Assembly (NCBI GenBank): GCA_947471035.1 | Contig: CANIWJ010000013.1 | Location: forward strand, 1 to 47,996 | DNA length: 47,996 nt | Source of the DNA: Verrucomicrobiota bacterium | GTDB lineage: Bacteria; Verrucomicrobiota; Verrucomicrobiia; Opitutales; Opitutaceae | Direction: 5' to 3' | Part shown: one piece after another, positions 44,366 through 47,996 of the stretch | How positions within the stretch are numbered: position 1 is the first letter of the stretch | Layout: every line of letters begins with the position of its first letter | Notes under the pieces: generated by a model | What the model saw: only the letters and a program-made list of their open reading frames with translations | What the model was told of the DNA's origin: nothing | Databases searched by the model: none | Made by a program: the position numbers and the translations under genes

Positions 44366-44533
44366 CCACGCATTAGCTCCGGCGCGACCGACCGGCAGGC
44401 GGGCTGAATTCCACCCGGTTTTCGCGAACCCGGCGTGCCTCGACCCGTCCGCCGCTGCATCGATTGGCGTCCATGGCACACGTCGGCTAAGCCAGAGGCC
44501 CGCACCCCGCCGCACCGAATACTGCGGCCCCGC

Positions 44534-45190
44534 TCACGCCTTTTTCACCCGCACCGCCCGCCGCCGCTCGGGGAAAAGCTCGCGGCACAGCGGACACACC
44601 ATCCCGTCACACCCGCGCGCCGAGCAGTATTCCCGCCCGTAAAAAATGATCCGCAGGTGCAACGCATTCCAGTGCGCCTCGGGGAACAGCCGCTTCAAGT
44701 CCCGCTCCGTCCGCTCCACATTCGCCCCCAGCGGCGTGAGCTTCCACCGCTGCGCCAGCCGGTGGATGTGCGTATCCACCGGAAAGGCCGGCACGCCGAA
44801 CGCCTGCGCCATCACCACCGAAGCCGTCTTATGCCCGACCCCGGGCAACTCCTCCAACGCGGCGAAATCCGCCGGCACCTCGCCCCCGTGCCGCTCAAGC
44901 AACAGCTCCGATAGCCGCCGGATCGCCTGCGCCTTCCTCGGGGCCAGCCCGCAAGGTCGCACGTGCGCATCGATCTCGGCCACGCTCAGCCGCACCATCT
45001 TCTCCGGCGTGTCCGCCTTCGCGAACAGGCCCGGCGTCTGCAAGTTCACCCGTTTGTCCGTGCACTGCGCCGACAGCAGCACCGCCACCAACAGCGTATA
45101 CGGCGAACTATGGTCCAGCGGCACCGGCGTTTCCGGATACAACCCGGCCAGGCGTTGGTCGATGTGCTCGGCGCGTTCGCTGATTGTCAT
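44534..45190 (-). CDS. nth: Endonuclease III
   Basis: A 218-residue DNA glycosylase/AP lyase for oxidised pyrimidines. The helix-hairpin-helix LEELPGVGHKTASVVMAQAF carries the catalytic Lys (about 119), and FPVDTHIHRLAQRW holds the catalytic Asp (about 137). The iron-sulphur region has four cysteines near the end, CSARGCDGMVCPLC, with spacing 4-4-2 rather than the standard 6-2-5. The start at ATG 45190 (MTISERAEHI) is favoured over an in-frame GTG 12 bp upstream. It is the last gene of a minus-strand run after an ExoD-like gene. Confidence 0.92.
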   Translation of the reverse strand: MTISERAEHIDQRLAGLYPETPVPLDHSSPYTLLVAVLLSAQCTDKRVNLQTPGLFAKADTPEKMVRLSVAEIDAHVRPCGLAPRKAQAIRRLSELLLERHGGEVPADFAALEELPGVGHKTASVVMAQAFGVPAFPVDTHIHRLAQRWKLTPLGANVERTERDLKRLFPEAHWNALHLRIIFYGREYCSARGCDGMVCPLCRELFPERRRAVRVKKA

Positions 45191-45211
45191 AAAAACAAGC
45201 ACGCCCCCGGC

Positions 45212-45910
45212 TCACGCGCCGAAGAACCACACCTTGATCATCTCGACCAACTGGATGGCCCACTCCCCCAGAAAGTAAAAAAACGCCAAGCCAGCCACCG
45301 CCACGATATAGCCGGCTAGAATGGCCAATCCGTCCCGTTCCAACAATCCACCTGAAACCAGCAGAATCACCCAGGCTGGAAACGCGTTGGTAAACGGCAC
45401 CGGCAAGGGCAGCAACAACACCAGCGCCGCCGCCAGCATAAGCAAAGTGTGGATACGCACCAGAACCACGGATTCGGTGAACCATACAAAACGCGGCCGC
45501 AAAAGCTTCTCCATCACCCGCAAAACCTTCCCCGCAAACTTAAGCACCGAACTGAAAAATCCCGGAGGCAAAGGCTTCGCCAGAAGGCGCGCGGGCAACC
45601 ACGGTTTCTGCCCGAGTGCCAGACGCAGCGAGATCAAGGCTATGGCAACCCCGAAAGGCACCGACAAAAGCGGCATCGGCACCGGGGTTATAAACGGCAG
45701 CACCAATAAAATCAGCACCAGCGACCAGGCCCGTCCCTGCAAAATCTCCACCACTTCACCCAGAGTCAGCGGACCATCGGAAAAGCGCGCCGCCAGACCG
45801 GCGATCTCCTCCGAAAGTTTTTTGGGCTTGGGCCTGCTGCGCAGCTCGCGCTCTGCCGCCCGCACCACTTCACGCGCCTGTTCGCGGAGTTTTTTTCGAA
45901 GGCGGAACAT
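45212..45910 (-). CDS. ExoD-family membrane protein
   Basis: A 232-residue ExoD-like inner membrane protein. A basic N-terminal part (about residues 1-35) is followed by the family block LTLGEVVEILQGRAWSLVLI (about 52-71), LLVLPFITPVPMPLLSVPFG and about five membrane helices, with AWVILLVSGGLLERDGLAIL near 187-206. ExoD proteins affect exopolysaccharide production in rhizobia; the mechanism is unclear. ATG 45910 is preferred to a GTG five codons upstream. It lies 39 bp after queE and 21 bp before nth, so it is likely in the same transcript. Confidence 0.85.
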   Translation of the reverse strand: MFRLRKKLREQAREVVRAAERELRSRPKPKKLSEEIAGLAARFSDGPLTLGEVVEILQGRAWSLVLILLVLPFITPVPMPLLSVPFGVAIALISLRLALGQKPWLPARLLAKPLPPGFFSSVLKFAGKVLRVMEKLLRPRFVWFTESVVLVRIHTLLMLAAALVLLLPLPVPFTNAFPAWVILLVSGGLLERDGLAILAGYIVAVAGLAFFYFLGEWAIQLVEMIKVWFFGA

Positions 45911-45949
45911 GATTTCACGAGCCACGGCGGTTTGCTTCCGCCGCGTGAC

Positions 45950-46648
45950 TCAGGTCCCGCGCTTGTTCCCGTAGAGCTCCACATGCAGACGATGCGTGTA
46001 GCGCCAGCCGCGCGCCTTGCAGGCCTCGCCCACCCAGGCCGCACGCGCCCGCATCGCCTCCAAGGTCACCGCCTCCGGCATCAACAGCACGCGATGCGGC
46101 ACGACCTTCCGGTCCAGCTCCGCCAGACAGTCGCTGATTTCTTCCAGATCCTCGGGAGCCGATACCACAAATTTGAACTGCGGCTCGTAGCCCGCATCCA
46201 GCCACGCCCGGATTGCCTCCGGCCTCCATCGCGTCGCCTCGTGCCGCGCCACCCAGCCCGCGCCCGCCTTTTCCGCCGTAGGGGTGGAATTTTTTAACTT
46301 CGGCGACAGCGACACCAAATCGCACGCCACCCCGCCCGGCGGCACCGTGCCCGCCGTCTCGATCGTGATGTGAAACCCCGCCGCGCGCAGCGCCGCCGCC
46401 AGCGCGGGCAACTCCGGTGCGATCATCGGCTCCCCGCCGGTCAGCACCGCATGCCGCCCCGGCTGGGCCAGCGCCTCCGCCACCAAACCCGCCACGTCGC
46501 GCTCCACGCCCTCCGGCCGCCACGAAGCGTAAGGCGTGTCGCACCACGCGCAGCGCAGGTTGCACCCGCTGGTGCGGATGAAAAACGACGGCACGCCGGT
46601 CAACGCTCCCTCGCCCTGCAACGAATAAAAAGTCTCCGAAATCAGCAC
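45950..46648 (-). CDS. queE: 7-carboxy-7-deazaguanine synthase (radical SAM)
   Basis: A 232-residue radical SAM enzyme that converts carboxy-tetrahydropterin to 7-carboxy-7-deazaguanine on the way to queuosine. The cluster motif C-x3-C-x2-C is in TSGCNLRCAWCDTPYASW (about residues 27-44). HAVLTGGEPMIAPELPALAA follows (GGEP, about 67-86), and LVSLSPKLKNSTPTAE is the substrate-binding block. It starts at GTG 46648, inside the last bases of queC (7-bp overlap). Makes a pathway pair with queC; no queD or queF is in view. Confidence 0.92.
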   Translation of the reverse strand: MLISETFYSLQGEGALTGVPSFFIRTSGCNLRCAWCDTPYASWRPEGVERDVAGLVAEALAQPGRHAVLTGGEPMIAPELPALAAALRAAGFHITIETAGTVPPGGVACDLVSLSPKLKNSTPTAEKAGAGWVARHEATRWRPEAIRAWLDAGYEPQFKFVVSAPEDLEEISDCLAELDRKVVPHRVLLMPEAVTLEAMRARAAWVGEACKARGWRYTHRLHVELYGNKRGT

Positions 46649-47352
46649 GCGCCCGCCCCCCCCGCCGCCTTGGCCGGTCGCTCCGGCAAAGGCCCCACAT
46701 CCTCATAATCCGTCGGATCGACCACCCCCGCCTGCGCAAACGCCTCCCGCCGCTCCACGCAGGTGCCGCAGCGCCCGCAGTGCCGCACCCCGCCCTTATA
46801 GCACGACCAGGTGCGAGCGTAATCCACGCCCAACCGCGCGCCCTCGGCGGCGATGGCCGCCTTGTCCGACGCAATAAACGGACGCAGCAAACGCACCCCT
46901 GCGTAAGTGCCCAGCCGCATCGCATCCGCCATCGCGCCCATGAATTCCTCCCGGCAATCCGGATAAATCGCATGGTCCCCACCATGCGCAGCGATCACCA
47001 AGCCCTCCGCCCCCGCGCTCTCCGCAAAGCCGCACGCGATGCTCAAAAACACCGCATTCCGAAACGGCACCACCGTCTGCTTCATGTTTTCCGCCTCGTA
47101 ATGCCCCTCGGGGATTTCGCCCCCGGATTGCAGCAAGGCCGAGCTGAAGAGCCGGTTAACAAAGTCGAGTTTCACCACTTCGTGCCGTACGCCGAGCACC
47201 GCCGCCTGCGCCGCCGCCATCGGCAGCTCCCGCGCCGAATGCTTGGCCCCGTAGTCGAAGCTCAACGCGGCCACGACCTCATGCTCCCGCGCCGCGCGAT
47301 GCAACGCCGTCACCGAATCCATCCCACCCGAGCATAAGACCACGACTTTCAT
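46642..47352 (-). CDS. queC: 7-cyano-7-deazaguanine synthase
   Basis: A 236-residue ATP-dependent enzyme that makes preQ0 from 7-carboxy-7-deazaguanine and ammonia. The PP-loop is VVLCSGGMDSVTALHRAARE (about residues 4-23). LSFDYGAKHSARELPMAAAQ follows, and the zinc cysteines are in SCYKGGVRHCGRCGTCVERR (about 191-210). ATG 47352 (MKVVVLCSGG) is preferred over an in-frame GTG six codons upstream. It is first in the run queC-queE-exoD-like-nth. I saw no clear preQ1 riboswitch in the upstream spacer. Confidence 0.93.
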   Translation of the reverse strand: MKVVVLCSGGMDSVTALHRAAREHEVVAALSFDYGAKHSARELPMAAAQAAVLGVRHEVVKLDFVNRLFSSALLQSGGEIPEGHYEAENMKQTVVPFRNAVFLSIACGFAESAGAEGLVIAAHGGDHAIYPDCREEFMGAMADAMRLGTYAGVRLLRPFIASDKAAIAAEGARLGVDYARTWSCYKGGVRHCGRCGTCVERREAFAQAGVVDPTDYEDVGPLPERPAKAAGGAGAC

Positions 47353-47683
47353 GAAAATAGAGTCCGCCACCTAAGCCCCCGCCCCCGCGATAAGCAACCC
47401 TGCGCACTACCACCCGCTCAGCACCCCAGCCCCACCATCTCCTTCCCCCATCCCCGCAACCACCCTCCCCACACGCAGTCCCCCCAGCATCAAGTAACCT
47501 ATTAGGTTACTTTGTCTTTTACGATGCCGTCGTTGTGGCGCGGATAACCCATGCTGGAGCCGCAGACTTCCCCTTCCGCTTCCGCCGCGTGTTTTCATCT
47601 TCCCCCCGCCGCCCGGGTCGCTTCTGCTAACTTCACGCCTGCCTTAAGCGCGCCCTCCGCGCCCAGCCGTGCGGACTCGCCCG
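47353..47683. other. Divergent spacer with C-rich tract and palindrome copy 5; no gene seen
   Basis: 47370-47490 is C-rich on the plus strand, as upstream of palindrome copy 2. The palindrome follows at 47492-47512. 47515-47683 is mixed and should contain the promoter of the 47684 gene. No RNA gene or protein is recognisable. Confidence 0.5.
47492..47512. repeat. Interspersed palindrome, copy 5 of 5
   Basis: Identical core to copies 1 and 2 (TATTA loop), with ATC before and TGT after, preceded by a C-rich tract. The right flank reads TGTCTTTTACG, so the G-rich right arm seen at other copies is missing here. It lies between divergent queC and the 47684 gene. Confidence 0.9.
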
Positions 47684-47996
47684 ATGCTCAAGCGCCTGCT
47701 CTCCCTTTTCACCCGTTCCGACTCCACCCCGGCTGACCAGCCGGCCACGCCCGAGCGCGCCAATTCGCCGGAAACCGAAAGTCCCCGCCCCCCCGGCCGC
47801 CCCCGCCCTCGCTCCCGCTCCCGCCGCCGTCGCGGCCCACGCGACGACCAGTCCGAACTCGCCCTCGGCGAGCCCACCTCCAGCCAGTCCGCTAGCCCGA
47901 CCCGCCCCCAGCCGCCATCCGCACCGCGCACCCAAACCCCGCCGCCCGCGCCGCGCCCCGAGCGTGCCCGCGCCGTCATGGCCCCGCCCGCCGCCG
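47684..47996 (+). CDS. Basic, proline-rich N-terminus of a protein running off the window
   Basis: ATG 47684 opens MLKRLLSLFTRSDSTPADQP. The frame then stays open for 104 codons to the last base, with an Arg/Ser block (RPRPRSRSRRRRGPRDD, about residues 42-58) and a Pro/Ala/Thr-rich stretch. No folded domain is reached. Such disordered, basic leaders occur on bacterial DEAD-box RNA helicases and RNase E/G-type proteins, so an RNA-related enzyme is one guess; the sequence here does not prove it. The GC-rich bias could also make a spurious open frame, but the starting hydrophobic/basic segment looks real. Confidence 0.5.
   Translation, partial: MLKRLLSLFTRSDSTPADQPATPERANSPETESPRPPGRPRPRSRSRRRRGPRDDQSELALGEPTSSQSASPTRPQPPSAPRTQTPPPAPRPERARAVMAPPAA

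Overview
The window looks like chromosomal DNA of a GC-rich verrucomicrobium, most likely Opitutaceae-like. This is inference from gene content: two long PEP-CTERM proteins with autotransporter-type beta-strand repeats, a third PEP-CTERM protein, a DUF1800/DUF1501 secreted pair, a sialate O-acetylesterase, HDOD and degenerate response-regulator signalling proteins, and strong C-ending codon bias. No rRNA, tRNA, CRISPR array, phage or complete insertion sequence was found. 

Layout. 1-6.5 kb: 3' end of a sialate O-acetylesterase, an ACT-domain regulator, and two paralogous surface-type PEP-CTERM genes on the minus strand, each with its own rho-independent terminator and surrounded by short structured repeats. 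6.8-11.1 kb: secreted cyclophilin and a purine-salvage group (hypoxanthine phosphoribosyltransferase and two NCS2-type permeases). 11.2-15.8 kb: a HicBA-type toxin-antitoxin pair, a double GTP-cyclohydrolase-II-like protein, and a LacI/AraC regulator pair with overlapping genes beside ribose pyranase rbsD. 15.8-24.5 kb: response regulator with a decayed AAA+ output domain, metallophosphoesterase, DTW-domain tRNA modification enzyme, SET-domain protein, bicupin, HDOD-GAF protein, SIS protein and a 49-residue Cys/Lys-rich secreted peptide. 24.5-28.4 kb: M50-like membrane peptidase, small PEP-CTERM protein, RecQ and a small secreted protein. 

28.4-38.2 kb is a vitamin B12 region. A minus-strand operon btuB-btuF-btuC-btuD-cobO, with every gene overlapping the next, lies behind a cobalamin riboswitch. 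Divergently transcribed is the B12-dependent methionine synthase metH. The 3' end of metH carries a second, detached copy of its C-terminal tail, separated by a hairpin-rich spacer, which looks like an insertion or recombination scar. 38.4-48 kb: Y-family polymerase, CheX-like phosphatase, HAD hydrolase, the DUF1800/DUF1501 pair, a minus-strand run queC-queE-exoD-like-nth, and the start of a basic, proline-rich protein running off the window. 

The clearest unexplained pattern is a nearly identical intergenic palindrome (arms AAGTAACC and GGTTACTT) found five times, near 7.6, 17.9, 25.2, 38.2 and 47.5 kb. It sits between convergent, divergent and tandem genes, often has complementary C-rich/G-rich outer flanks, and in one case supplies a gene's stop codon. 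A second set of structured repeats (two families, two copies each) brackets the first PEP-CTERM gene, and one copy has perfect 20-bp terminal inverted repeats like a non-autonomous element.
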